From the NCBI GenBank assembly GCA_020073305.1, contig JAIQFK010000032.1:49971-113970 (forward strand): DNA of 64,000 nucleotides. The letters are read 5' to 3'. The stretch is from Terriglobia bacterium (GTDB lineage Bacteria; Acidobacteriota; Terriglobia; Bryobacterales; Bryobacteraceae). The position numbers were made by a program, and so were the translations under genes. The notes beneath the pieces are model-generated. The model was given only the letters and a program-made list of their open reading frames with translations, made no database searches and was not told the DNA's origin. Of the stretch, positions 53,702-61,394 are shown piece by piece; positions within the stretch are counted from its first letter, which is position 1; every line of letters starts with the position of its first letter.

Positions 53702-56356
53702 ATGTTCCGCCGCCTCGGCCATCTGTTCGAGTACTTCTTCCGGCGCCGCTCGCTCGAGGACGATCTGGATGAAGAGCTTCGCTCGAGCTTCGAGATGGTG
53801 GTCGATCGATTCGTCGCGCGCGGCATACCGTTGGCGGAGGCGCGCCGGAGGGCGCGGCTGGAATTCGAGGGGCTGGAACAGGTGAAGGAACGGGTTCGCG
53901 ACGGCCTGGCGGGATCGGCCCTGCGGGCGTGGCTCGAGGACATGCGCTACGCCTGGCGCGGGCTGCGCCGGCGGCCCTCGTTCGCAATCATCTCACTGGT
54001 TACGCTGGCGCTGGGAATCGGCGTCAACGCGGCGATTTTCAGCGTGTTCTATGCCGTGCTGCTGCGCCCCCTGCCATACGGCAGGCCTGAACAACTGGGG
54101 CTCATCTTGAGCACTCTCCGCGCGGCCGGCACGGCACGCGCTCCTGTCTCCGGCACGATCCTCAGCGAAGTCGTGAGGCGCAACCGATCGCTGGCCGGCG
54201 TCGCGGGCATGTGGGTGGGCACGGGCACGTTCACCGGCGAGAATCCCGAGCTGGTCAGAGTCGCCCAGGTGACACCCAATTTCTTCGACGTGATGGGTGT
54301 CAGCGCGGCCCGGGGCCGAACATTCATCAAAGAGGAGGAAGCCGGCGGACGGCCTGCCATCGTGCTCAGCGACGGCTTCTTCCGGCGCCGTTTTGCCGCG
54401 AACGCGAGCCTCATCGGAACGGGCCTGCCCATGCGAGAAGCGGCCACCACTCTGGTGGGCGTTCTCCCGCCCGAGTTCCAGCTCCACTTCGCGCCCGATG
54501 CTCACGTGCCCGCCGACGTGCAGGCCTTCATCCCGTTTCCCTACGACATCTATGACACGCCGCGCGACCTCTATTTCCTCCGCCTGGTTGCCCGCCTCAA
54601 GCCTGGCGTTTCTATCACTCAGGCCCAGCGCGACTTGGATCGCGTCGCGGCAGAAATCCGGGGGGCCTTCACAGAGTACAGCGCCGAGAATCTTCACTTC
54701 ACGCTGACAGGCATGCAATCCGATGCCGTTCGCGACATACGGCCGGCGCTGACGGCGCTGTTTGCAGGCGCGGCGTTCCTTCTGTTGATCTGCTGCGTCA
54801 ATGTCACCAGTTTGCTGCTGGCGCGGGCTAGCGACCGCCGCAAGGAGATCGCGCTCCGTCTTGCGATAGGCGCGTCGCGCGGCCGCATCGTGCGGCAGTT
54901 GCTCGCTGAAGGCGGTGTACTGTGCATGCTTGGCGGAGCGGCGGGACTTGCGGTGGGCTGGGCAGGTTTTCGCGGGCTGCTGGCCATTCGCCCCGAGCGC
55001 CTCGCGCGCATTGGCGATGCCGGCCTGAATTGGCCCGTGGTGGCGTTCTCCGTGGCCGTCTCGCTCGGCGCTGCCGTGGTCTTTGGACTGGCCCCCGCCA
55101 TCGAGAGCTTCAGGCTGGATCTCACCGAGAGTCTGCGCGCCGGCGGACGCGGCTGGATTGGCCGGCTGCATCGCCGGGCCGGCGGCGCGCTCGTGATCGG
55201 CGAGATCACCATAGCTTTTGTGCTGGTGACCGGGGCTGCGCTGACCGCGCGCACGCTTTCCAAAATCGAACAAGTGCGCCCCGGCTTCGAGCCGCGCCAC
55301 CGGCTGACTTTCCAGATCGCGTACGGCAGGCCGTTGAATCCCGCGGTACAGCTTAAGTCAATCAGCGATTGGGAAGCCCAACTCGCCGCCTTGCCGGGTG
55401 TTGAACGTGTCGGCGCTACCTCCCACCTGCCGCTGGACGACTTCCCCAATTGGTACAGTCCTTATCGTCCCAAAGGAGTCACCGAAAATCCCACCTCCAC
55501 ACGGATTGCCGACCATCGTTGTGTAACGCCCGGTTACTTCGCCGCTATGGGCACGCGCCTGCTTGAAGGCCGCTCTTTCGACCCGCAGGATCGCGCCGGA
55601 GGCCGGCCGGTGCTCATCGTTGATGAGCTGCTCGCGCGATCCACCTGGCCCGGCCAGTCGGCGATTGGAAAAATAATCGAAGCTGAGCACGTGAAGGACT
55701 GGGGATTTGCACCGGTGCCGAGCGTTGTGGTGGGCGTGGTCGAGCACGTTCGGAACCATTCGCTCACCCAACAAGTGCGCGGCGAGATTTACATACCGTT
55801 CGAGCAGAGTCCTCGCAGCCCGTTGAGCTACGTGTTGCGCACGCGCGTCGAGCCGCTCTCGCTCGTGCCCGCGATCCGCGAGATGCTGCACCGGCGCGAC
55901 CCGGACCTCGCCATGGCTAAAGTCCGGCCCATGACGGAGTACGTGGCGCGCGAGATCGCCCCGGCTAGTTTCACTGCCGTGCTGGCTGCAATCTTCAGCG
56001 CCTTGGCGCTAGTGCTGGCCGCCGCCGGAATTTATGGAGTGCTTAACTATCAGGTGTCGCGGCGCCTGCCGGAAATGGGCATCCGCATGGCCTTGGGGGC
56101 CGGCGCGCGCGACGTGTTCCGGCTGGTGCTGGGTGAAGGCCTCAGGCTCGCGGCGGCCGGCGCGTTACTGGGTGCGGCCGCGGCGCTCATAGCGGCGCAG
56201 TGGCTCGGCACGCTGGTCTACGGCGTCTCTCCTCGCGACCCGCTGAGTTACGCCCTCGCCGTGCTGCTGCTTCCGGCGGTTGCACTGCTTGGTTGCTGGC
56301 GTCCTGCGTGGCGCGCCGCGGCGGCCGACCCCGCACAAACGATTCGCGAAGAATAG
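53702..56356 (+). CDS. Acidobacterial duplicated orphan permease (TIGR03434-type), PadR-linked
   Basis: An 884-residue membrane protein with the N-terminal extension MFRRLGHLFEYFFRRRSLED and LDEELRSSFEMVVDRFVARG, a helix (PSFAIISLVTLALGIGVNAA), a MacB-like periplasmic domain with VTPNFFDVMGVSAARGRTFI, membrane helices around 355-475, a second extracellular part with TPGYFAAMGTRLLEGRSF and a final helix set carrying AAAGIYGVLNYQVSRRLPEM and GIRMALGAGARDV. AGGAG five bases before the ATG at 53702 fixes the start; an open frame further upstream overlaps the PadR gene. No ABC ATPase is adjacent. Function is unknown; control by PadR is inferred from the operon. Confidence 0.9.
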   Translation: MFRRLGHLFEYFFRRRSLEDDLDEELRSSFEMVVDRFVARGIPLAEARRRARLEFEGLEQVKERVRDGLAGSALRAWLEDMRYAWRGLRRRPSFAIISLVTLALGIGVNAAIFSVFYAVLLRPLPYGRPEQLGLILSTLRAAGTARAPVSGTILSEVVRRNRSLAGVAGMWVGTGTFTGENPELVRVAQVTPNFFDVMGVSAARGRTFIKEEEAGGRPAIVLSDGFFRRRFAANASLIGTGLPMREAATTLVGVLPPEFQLHFAPDAHVPADVQAFIPFPYDIYDTPRDLYFLRLVARLKPGVSITQAQRDLDRVAAEIRGAFTEYSAENLHFTLTGMQSDAVRDIRPALTALFAGAAFLLLICCVNVTSLLLARASDRRKEIALRLAIGASRGRIVRQLLAEGGVLCMLGGAAGLAVGWAGFRGLLAIRPERLARIGDAGLNWPVVAFSVAVSLGAAVVFGLAPAIESFRLDLTESLRAGGRGWIGRLHRRAGGALVIGEITIAFVLVTGAALTARTLSKIEQVRPGFEPRHRLTFQIAYGRPLNPAVQLKSISDWEAQLAALPGVERVGATSHLPLDDFPNWYSPYRPKGVTENPTSTRIADHRCVTPGYFAAMGTRLLEGRSFDPQDRAGGRPVLIVDELLARSTWPGQSAIGKIIEAEHVKDWGFAPVPSVVVGVVEHVRNHSLTQQVRGEIYIPFEQSPRSPLSYVLRTRVEPLSLVPAIREMLHRRDPDLAMAKVRPMTEYVAREIAPASFTAVLAAIFSALALVLAAAGIYGVLNYQVSRRLPEMGIRMALGAGARDVFRLVLGEGLRLAAAGALLGAAAALIAAQWLGTLVYGVSPRDPLSYALAVLLLPAVALLGCWRPAWRAAAADPAQTIREE

Positions 56357-56366
56357 AAGATAAGTG

Positions 56367-56828
56367 ATGAACGTTGATTCGAAGACTGCCGGAAATGTCC
56401 GGGAAGTTGTCCCGTTTTATGGGGTGTCCAGCATGGAACACTCCCTTCGCTTCTACGTGGACGGCCTCGGCTTCACCATGAAGCACCAATGGGCGCCGGA
56501 CGGAAAGCTGCGCTGGTGCTGGCTAACATTGGGCAGCGCGGCACTGATGCTTCAGGAGTTCTGGAAGGAGGGCGATCACGCCGGACAGCCCGAAGGGAAA
56601 CTGGGCCAAGGCGTGTCGCTTTACTTTATCTGCCAGGATGCGGTGGCGATCTATCGGGAAGTCATGTCGCGCGGCATTGAAGCGTCGGAACCGCAGGTCG
56701 GGAACGCGATGTGGGTCACCTCCCTCACCGATCCGGACGGCTACCAGATCTGTTTCGAGAGTGCGACGGACACGCCGGAGGAGACGAAGCTTTCGGAGGT
56801 GAAGTCCTTGCCACGAGGGAGAGGTTGA
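56367..56828 (+). CDS. VOC superfamily (glyoxalase/bleomycin-resistance-like) protein
   Basis: A 153-residue protein with two beta-alpha-beta-beta-beta modules: FYGVSSMEHSLRFYVDGLGF in the first and VSLYFICQDAVAIYREVMSR in the second, ending in a short strand DPDGYQICFESATDTPEETK. A Glu in the C-terminal strand and paired His/Gln typical of metal-binding VOC proteins are only partly visible, so the metal site is uncertain. It starts 10 bases after the permease gene. Its TGA overlaps the TTG start of the serine hydrolase. The role is unknown; resistance or dioxygenase functions exist in the superfamily. Confidence 0.82.
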   Translation: MNVDSKTAGNVREVVPFYGVSSMEHSLRFYVDGLGFTMKHQWAPDGKLRWCWLTLGSAALMLQEFWKEGDHAGQPEGKLGQGVSLYFICQDAVAIYREVMSRGIEASEPQVGNAMWVTSLTDPDGYQICFESATDTPEETKLSEVKSLPRGRG

Positions 56829-57970
56829 TTCGCAAATTCGTATCGGCGCTGTTATTGATCGGTTCGGCCACCGTGGGCGTCCGCGCAGGTGTAGACGAAA
56901 CGACGCGGTCCAAACTCGATGCGATCTTCATGCCGCTTGCGAACGGGAGGTCACCGGGGCTCGCGGTTCTCGTGCAGAAAGATGGGCGCGCATTTTTCCG
57001 CAAGGGCTACGGGGTTCGCAACCTGCGAACTCTATCAAGGATTGATGCGGAGACGAACTTTCGGCTGGCGTCATTCACCAAGCAGTTCACGGCCATGGCG
57101 ATCATGCTGTTGGTGCACGACGGAAAACTGCGCTACGGCGAGCCGTTGAGCGAAGTGTTTCCTGATTTCCCCGCGTACGGGCGAACCATCACCATGCGGC
57201 AACTGTTAGCTCACACTTCAGGACTGCCCGATTACGAAGACCTGATGGCGGCAGCCGAGAAAGCCCAGGGGACTACGTGGACAGCTGCGCATCAGATTCA
57301 AGATGACGAAGTTCTCGGCCTGCTCAAACTACAAACTCACGGCAAGTTCGCGCCGGGGACGAGCTGGTCTTACAGCAACTCCGGATACGTCGTGCTGGGA
57401 CTGGTGGTCGCGAAGGTATCGGGTAAGCCGTTCGGCCGATTCTTGCACGATCGGATCTTCGTACCGCTTCAAATGAGAAACACGCTGGCCTACATGAACG
57501 GAAGGAACGCACCCACTAACCGCGCCTACGGGCACACCTGGGAAGGGACTCAGTTCGTGGAAACAGACCAGAGTTCTACGTCGGCGACGTTGGGCGACGG
57601 CGGGGTGTATTCCAATCTCGAAGACCTGGCGAAATGGGATGGGGCGCTGCGGACGGGCGCGCTGCTGAGCCAGGAAGAGATGAAGGCCGGTCTGGCCGCC
57701 GCGAGGCTCGTCGATGGGTCGGAACCGCACTGGCCCATGCAGCCCGGCGAAGATAATTTGAATCCGGGCAAACCGGTTTCCTACGGATTCGGATGGTTCC
57801 TGGATCCGTACAAAGGCCGCGCGCGCATGTGGCATTCCGGCAACACGATGGGTTTTCGCACCGTCATTGAGCGGTTCACGGAAGAGAACCTTACGGTCAT
57901 CATTTTATGTAACCGGACGGATCTGGATCCGAGCGTCCTCGCACTGCGGGCAGCGGATGTCGTCCACTAG
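56825..57970 (+). CDS. Secreted serine beta-lactamase-like hydrolase (class C/S12 family)
   Basis: A 381-residue penicillin-recognising serine hydrolase. TTG at 56825 is chosen as start because it overlaps the VOC stop as TTGA, follows a purine-rich GAGGGAGAGG, and directly begins a signal peptide (IRKFVSALLLIGSATVGVRA). The active-site SFTK lies near Ser83, the Tyr-Ser-Asn motif is in WSYSNSGYVVLGLVV, the substrate cleft has LLAHTSGLPDYEDL, and the third motif region is MWHSGNTMGFRTVIERF. Relatives include D-aminopeptidases, esterases and beta-lactamases. Its stop codon overlaps the stop of the convergent next gene. Confidence 0.9.
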   Translation: MIRKFVSALLLIGSATVGVRAGVDETTRSKLDAIFMPLANGRSPGLAVLVQKDGRAFFRKGYGVRNLRTLSRIDAETNFRLASFTKQFTAMAIMLLVHDGKLRYGEPLSEVFPDFPAYGRTITMRQLLAHTSGLPDYEDLMAAAEKAQGTTWTAAHQIQDDEVLGLLKLQTHGKFAPGTSWSYSNSGYVVLGLVVAKVSGKPFGRFLHDRIFVPLQMRNTLAYMNGRNAPTNRAYGHTWEGTQFVETDQSSTSATLGDGGVYSNLEDLAKWDGALRTGALLSQEEMKAGLAAARLVDGSEPHWPMQPGEDNLNPGKPVSYGFGWFLDPYKGRARMWHSGNTMGFRTVIERFTEENLTVIILCNRTDLDPSVLALRAADVVH

Positions 57971-58446
57971 ATCGCCACCCCTTTATCCACCCCGCTCCCC
58001 CGGAACCACCCTCTCCGCCCCGCCCGCGCCTGCCTCGCCAGCGTGAACTCCGCGTGCCGTGGTACGCCCGCATACAGCCACGCCGCTGTATCGCAGAAGC
58101 TCTCGCAGCAGTACTCGCGCCACTTCCGCGTCCGCTCTTTACGGTCGCGCGATGCGAGCTGCTTTTTCCGCCACTCCGCCGACCACCCCAGTTCCCCGCG
58201 CACACCCCGCCGCAATTCGCGCGCCACCAGGTCTTCATACGAGCGCCGTTTCACATTCCCCAGGCGCAGCCATGCGAAATGAAACAGCTCGTGCACGAAG
58301 ATCCGCGCAAACTCCTCCGGATGGGCCATGAGCGCTTCTTCGATCACCATCCGTCTCTTGCGCAGATCCGTAGCCGCGTGCGCCTCACCACCCGCACTAT
58401 CCCGAATCGTCGCGCGAAATTCGATCTCCACCGGACGCCCGGCCAC
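57967..58446 (-). CDS. Small HExxH metalloprotease-like protein
   Basis: About 159 residues. The core reads FARIFVHELFHFAWLR, a zinc-binding HExxH around residue 52, and further on YCCESFCDTAAWLYAG, where a Glu in an ExxxD-type helix could be the third ligand, as in gluzincin-type domains. The C-terminal tail is rich in Arg/Gly. No signal peptide is seen, so it is probably cytoplasmic, like ImmA-type or minor gluzincin peptidases. The start is uncertain: GTG at 58446 or 58431 or an ATG deeper in at about residue 58 of the longest frame; an ATG at 58527 would overlap the acetamidase gene by 50 bases. It ends in a four-base overlap with the serine hydrolase gene. Confidence 0.55.
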   Translation of the reverse strand: MAGRPVEIEFRATIRDSAGGEAHAATDLRKRRMVIEEALMAHPEEFARIFVHELFHFAWLRLGNVKRRSYEDLVARELRRGVRGELGWSAEWRKKQLASRDRKERTRKWREYCCESFCDTAAWLYAGVPRHAEFTLARQARAGRRGWFRGSGVDKGVAI

Positions 58447-58477
58447 CGGCGGAATGGACGGAGGCCACGGGCTCCCG

Positions 58478-59782
58478 CTACTGGCGCAGTTGGGAAAGAA
58501 CACTCTTGGGCACCTTGGCCACCACATTCACCAGCGGATCGACGACCTCCGCGATGTCATACCGCATCGACGTGCCCAGCACCATCGCCACTTCCGCGGC
58601 GTTGAGCTTGTAATCGCGCTCCAGCCACTGCGCCATATTGGTCGTGGCTACCTGCAGTGCGTCGGTGAGCGAGTTGCCGATCCCCAGCGCCATCGCGTAT
58701 TCGCTGTTCTCCGCGCGTGGCATGTCGATCGACTGGCCCTGCACCACGTCCACCGTGAACTCCACGTCCATCGACGTCTCGAGCGCGTCGCCCGTCAGCT
58801 CGCCGTCGCCTTCGGCCGCGTGCCCGTCGCCCACAAACAGCAGCGCGCCGGGATGATAGACCGGAAAGTAAACCGTCACGCCCTCGCGGATCTGGTTGTA
58901 ATCCATGTTGCCGCCGAAGCTGCCGAGATAACCCGACCGAAACGCATTCCTCCCCGGCGGCGCCACCCCCACGCAGCCCAGCATCGGCGCAAGCTTAACG
59001 GAGAAGTTCTTCAGTTTCTCGCTCGGATTCTTCAGCGTGGCCACGCCGCGCTCGCGGTCCAGTCGCCATTCGCTGTCGAATTTTTCTACCGGCTTCAGAT
59101 CTTTGAAGTAGTACGGATCAAAAGCGCCGCCGACGATTCCATCGCCACTGCCCGCCGAATCGCGATTCAGCCGGATGCGCGTGAAATGCACCACCAGCGT
59201 ATCGCCCGGCCACGCGTTCTCGACGAAAAAAGGCCCCGTCAGCGGATTGCCGCCCAGCGACCGCTGCCGCCCATTGGCGTCCCGCCCGCCCGCGTCCACC
59301 GTTGCCGTCGTCACGCTGTCACCCGGAAACACGTGCATCGCCGGCGCAATCGTGCTCGAAAACTCGCGATGGAACGTGCGCGGGAAGAAACGATGGGCTT
59401 GGGGCCCACCCACCGGCCGCTCGGCCAGATGCTGGGCTGTCCAACTCACAGCTTCGTCGTTGACCTTCGCAGTGCCTACGAGCACACCTTCGATCGCCGT
59501 TCCCTTGAAATCACCGATTACTTTGCCGTCTTTCTCGCGAACCGTGAAAGCCACGGCCTCGCCATGTGCCGTCCCCTCGAGCGTCATCTCGTCGAGTTGC
59601 CCGCTGAGCTTGTCGCCACTGGCTTTGATCGTGGCGCGACGGTAAGAGGGCTCGCCAAACCGCGTGATCGTGACCTCCCAAACCCCCTCGAGCCCCGCCG
59701 CAAAAGCACCGGTCGCAAACCAGAGCGCCGCCAAACCAAGAAAAATCCGCGGCCTTCCAAAAATCGATGTCATGTCCATCAT
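58478..59782 (-). CDS. Secreted acetamidase/formamidase family protein with an extra N-terminal domain
   Basis: A 434-residue exported protein. A signal peptide (MDMTSIFGRPRIFLGLAALW) and about 100 residues of beta-rich sequence (LEGVWEVTITRFGEPSYRRA and VIGDFKGTAIEGVLVGTAKV) precede the acetamidase/formamidase fold with VFPGDSVTTATVDAGGRDAN, NPLTGPFFVENAWPGDTLVV, LAPMLGCVGVAPPG and YFPVYHPGALLFVGDGHAAE. The catalytic-site His and Asp residues of the fold are present. The substrate is an amide of unknown identity. Secretion of this family is not common outside Solibacter-like genomes, I believe. The metalloprotease-like gene follows 31 bases later. Confidence 0.85.
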   Translation of the reverse strand: MMDMTSIFGRPRIFLGLAALWFATGAFAAGLEGVWEVTITRFGEPSYRRATIKASGDKLSGQLDEMTLEGTAHGEAVAFTVREKDGKVIGDFKGTAIEGVLVGTAKVNDEAVSWTAQHLAERPVGGPQAHRFFPRTFHREFSSTIAPAMHVFPGDSVTTATVDAGGRDANGRQRSLGGNPLTGPFFVENAWPGDTLVVHFTRIRLNRDSAGSGDGIVGGAFDPYYFKDLKPVEKFDSEWRLDRERGVATLKNPSEKLKNFSVKLAPMLGCVGVAPPGRNAFRSGYLGSFGGNMDYNQIREGVTVYFPVYHPGALLFVGDGHAAEGDGELTGDALETSMDVEFTVDVVQGQSIDMPRAENSEYAMALGIGNSLTDALQVATTNMAQWLERDYKLNAAEVAMVLGTSMRYDIAEVVDPLVNVVAKVPKSVLSQLRQ

Positions 59783-59836
59783 TCCAGTAAGCTTATCGCT
59801 TGTGGAGGTGTATTAGGTGGCAGACTGCACTGGGCG

Positions 59837-59842
59837 TACAAT
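59837..59842 (+). promoter_or_regulatory. -10-like TACAAT six bases before a small gene
   Basis: TACAAT (five of six to consensus) ends six bases before the ATG at 59849, with no Shine-Dalgarno. A -35 with good match was not found. Confidence 0.4.
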
Positions 59843-59848
59843 GAGACT

Positions 59849-60127
59849 ATGGCGAGAGGGTGGGAAAGTAAGTCGGTCGAAGCCCAGATCGAATCCGCCG
59901 CCGGTAAACAAAAAGAGACTCCCAAACCGGAGTTGACTCCCGATCAAATCCATAGGCTGCGCGAAAAAGAGAGCTTGGAATTGTCGCGTACGCGTGTTCA
60001 GCGCGAACTGGCCGCGAGCACGAATCCGCGCTATCAGGTGATCTTGCGCAAGGCTCTGGCAGATCTCGAAGCGAAACTCGCGCATTTGGAATCGGCGAAA
60101 AAAGCGGCAGCAGTGGCGGCACGCTAA
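59849..60127 (+). CDS. Small charged helical protein, unknown
   Basis: A 92-residue Lys/Glu/Ala-rich protein. ATG at 59849 is supported by the -10-like TACAAT ahead of it; an open frame that continues upstream only mirrors the acetamidase gene on the other strand. The sequence ELTPDQIHRLREKESLELSR and YQVILRKALADLEAKLAHLE predicts two long helices that could form a coiled coil, with a basic Ala-rich end. No family is recognised. It is cytoplasmic by composition. It lies 124 bases before a histidine kinase hybrid and could regulate it, but nothing shows that. Confidence 0.6.
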   Translation: MARGWESKSVEAQIESAAGKQKETPKPELTPDQIHRLREKESLELSRTRVQRELAASTNPRYQVILRKALADLEAKLAHLESAKKAAAVAAR

Positions 60128-60222
60128 CGCAAGCATCACGCGCCGGCAGGTCGCAGTCACCCTTCACGGACAAATTTATCTCCTTGCCGTCCAAGACCAT
60201 CCGCACGGCATGGGTCGCGCCC

Positions 60223-60240
60223 GCTAGGCCGGTGCCTAGC
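60223..60240 (+). repeat. Perfect 7-bp stem with CGGT loop before the histidine kinase gene
   Basis: GCTAGGC pairs with GCCTAGC around CGGT, ending 12 bases before the ATG at 60252. It could end the upstream message or mask the ribosome-binding site. Confidence 0.4.
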
Positions 60241-60251
60241 ATGGAAGCGCG

Positions 60252-61391
60252 ATGGATCGAATTGCTCCTAAAGAAGATCAGGCGCCCGAACCGGAACTCG
60301 AAACCTCTCTGCGCAAAGAGCAGAAGCTGGAAATGATGGGCGCGCTGGCGGGCTTCATCGCCCACGATCTGAACAACGAGCTGACGGTGATTCTGGGAAA
60401 CGTGGGGTTATCGCTCGATTCGATCGATTCCGACCACACCCTGTATGAAGGCCTCGTTGAGGCGCAGCAGGCCACCCAGCGATGCGTGGAAATGACGCGC
60501 GCGCTGCTCAACCTGGGCCAAAGCGTGAAACCGGAAATGCGGCCCGTCCAACTGGACCAACTGTTGAAGGGCACCGAACGCATTCTGCGCAAAGTGCTTC
60601 CTCGCAGCGTCCCCACCAAATTTGCCAAACACACGCACCTGCCGTCGATCATGGCCGATTCCAACCAGATCCAGCAGGTGATCATGACGCTCGCGGCCAG
60701 CGCCAGCCGCGGCATGCCGGAAGAGAGCCTGCTCGAGGTGCAGGCGAAGAACGGCCCCAAGTACATCACGATTTCGATTTCAGTTTCGAGCGTCGGCCGG
60801 CTGCAGGAGAATCCCAGGCGGCTGTTTACGCCGCTCTCGCCTTCCAAGACCAGCTACGAGATGGGCACTTTCGGGCTGGCCCGCGACATCGAAATCGTGC
60901 GGGCCCACGGCGGCTCAATCGACATGGCTCGAGACGCTACGTCGGTCACCTACCGGATCTCCTTGCCGGCCGTGAGCCGCTCCGACCAGCAGGCGGGACG
61001 GTCGAAAACTTTGGCGGAAGGTTCGGCCTGCGTGCTGATCGCGGACGACGAAGGACCGGTACGGCGCGCAGCCGTACGCATCCTGCTGAGCAAGGGTTAC
61101 AACATCATGGAGGCCAGCGATGGCGAGGAGGCGGTGCGCGTTTTCACCGACAATCCGGACGCGATCGACCTGGTGTTCCTGGATGTCACCATGCCGGGCC
61201 TTTCGGGGCTCGAAGCGCTCGATCAGATGCGCCTGATCCGCCCGGATCTCAAGGCGTTAGTAGCCAGCGGCTATCCGGTCGATGTGCCCACCGCGCATTT
61301 TCTGGCCAAGCCCTATTCGCCCATCGCGCTGGTGCGGCGGATTCAGGACGTCCTCAACAGCGTCGACGACACCGCCCGCGTAGAATCGTAG
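60252..61391 (+). CDS. Degenerate histidine kinase fused to a receiver domain
   Basis: A 379-residue soluble two-component hybrid. HisKA-like phospho-acceptor His38 is in GFIAHDLNNELTVILGNVGL. The ATPase domain (about 110-245) has lost its key residues: the N-box reads QQVIMTLAASASRGMP with no Asn, the Asp-x-Gly of the G1 box is missing, and the G2 Gly-rich lid is reduced to GTFGLARDIEIVRAHGGSI. The C-terminal receiver domain (about 255-375) is intact: VLIADDEGPVRRAA with the acidic pair, VFLDVTMPGLSG with the phosphorylated Asp near 310, LVASGYP with the Ser and FLAKPYSP with the Lys. It precedes tsaD by three bases. Phosphorylation by another kinase is likely. Confidence 0.85.
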   Translation: MDRIAPKEDQAPEPELETSLRKEQKLEMMGALAGFIAHDLNNELTVILGNVGLSLDSIDSDHTLYEGLVEAQQATQRCVEMTRALLNLGQSVKPEMRPVQLDQLLKGTERILRKVLPRSVPTKFAKHTHLPSIMADSNQIQQVIMTLAASASRGMPEESLLEVQAKNGPKYITISISVSSVGRLQENPRRLFTPLSPSKTSYEMGTFGLARDIEIVRAHGGSIDMARDATSVTYRISLPAVSRSDQQAGRSKTLAEGSACVLIADDEGPVRRAAVRILLSKGYNIMEASDGEEAVRVFTDNPDAIDLVFLDVTMPGLSGLEALDQMRLIRPDLKALVASGYPVDVPTAHFLAKPYSPIALVRRIQDVLNSVDDTARVES

Positions 61392-61394
61392 TGA

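Noticed and set aside
53993..55300. 435-codon minus-strand frame opposite the orphan permease
   Set aside because: Antisense to a firm gene, with no recognisable motif or start signal.
58328..60127. A 599-codon plus-strand open frame
   Set aside because: All but its last 93 codons are antisense to the acetamidase and metalloprotease-like genes, with Arg/His/Pro-rich composition typical of mirror frames. Only the part from the ATG at 59849 was kept.
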